Shown here in pieces: positions 63,873 to 64,000 of a DNA stretch of 64,000 bases. The notes beneath the pieces were generated by a model that was given only the letters and a program-made list of their open reading frames with translations, made no database searches and was not told the DNA's origin. The stretch comes from Aurelia coerulea. Lineage: Eukaryota > Cnidaria > Scyphozoa > Semaeostomeae > Ulmaridae. The stretch is taken from contig CM076948.1 in assembly GCA_039566865.1 (NCBI GenBank), positions 13,961,001 to 14,025,000 of the forward strand, in the 5' to 3' direction. Both the position numbers and the translations under genes were made by a program. Every line of letters starts with the position of its first letter. Position 1 is the first letter of the stretch.

Positions 63873-64000
63873 GGACAGAGTTAGTGAATATCGTTGGCGA
63901 ATGCTTGGTCATATTTTGAGAAGTGATGAAAATACAGCAGCTCAATTAGCAATTACATTCGCTGTTAAGTCTGATAAGCGTTTAACTGGACGCATTTGAA
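63870..64000 (+). pseudogene. RTE-like LINE C-terminal fragment at the window edge
   Basis: The plus strand reads MDRVSEYRWRMLGHILRSDE then NTAAQLAITFAVKSDKR and LTGRI before a TGA at 63996-63998. The RWRMLGHILRSDENTAAQLA string resembles the R.W..LGH.LRM...TPA..A motif near the C-terminus of RTE-type LINEs. It starts directly at the border of the 63600-63872 repeat. Confidence 0.55.

Overview
This is a window of animal nuclear DNA (AT-rich, spliced genes, LINE, Penelope and MITE repeats). The mix of elements, with a Penelope-like GIY-YIG retroelement carrying a hammerhead ribozyme, a 2A-bearing LINE and many TA-flanked foldback MITEs, suggests an invertebrate, most likely a cnidarian. That placement is inference. 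No bacterial-type operon, rRNA, tRNA gene or CRISPR array was seen.

The one host gene I can name is KATNB1, the WD40 p80 subunit of the microtubule-severing enzyme katanin, on the + strand. Seven consecutive exons (12650-12767, 15143-15243, 16819-16860, 22509-22592, 35741-35856, 37528-37599, 44845-44905) have GT/AG borders and compatible phases and give one uninterrupted 198-residue stretch of WD40 blades. Only about 0.6 kb of 32 kb is exon; the introns are packed with mobile DNA. The first-blade exon and the later exons (rest of the propeller, con80 region) were not found in the window.

Layout. 1-8173: a 2A-family LINE (LINE-A) split by a 5.5-kb long-inverted-repeat transposon with a 10-bp target duplication, which itself holds further elements. 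8.2-12.6 kb: a minisatellite, an unidentified ORF split by a LINE-A 3' fragment, a second LINE family (LINE-B) and a foldback MITE. 12.65-44.9 kb: KATNB1 exons and introns, holding several TA-flanked palindromic MITEs, LINE-A fragments, a decayed Penelope-like element with a hammerhead ribozyme (27503-27546), a nearly full-length LINE-A with a tandemly duplicated 2A peptide (30926-35098), three LINE-D copies and a tRNA-type SINE. 44.9-64 kb: a LINE inserted in a LINE (46.9-50.4 kb), an RTE-like tail, a 1.66-kb perfect-ended foldback transposon (51459-53118), long stretches without recognisable genes, a LINE-B copy beside an unidentified Cys-rich ORF, a MITE full of ACAAGGCT motifs, and at the right edge a CRE-centred palindrome with a possible minus-strand exon.

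Nearly all reverse-transcriptase reading frames are broken. They are retroelement remnants, not host genes. Nesting and target-site duplications let several insertions be ordered in time.
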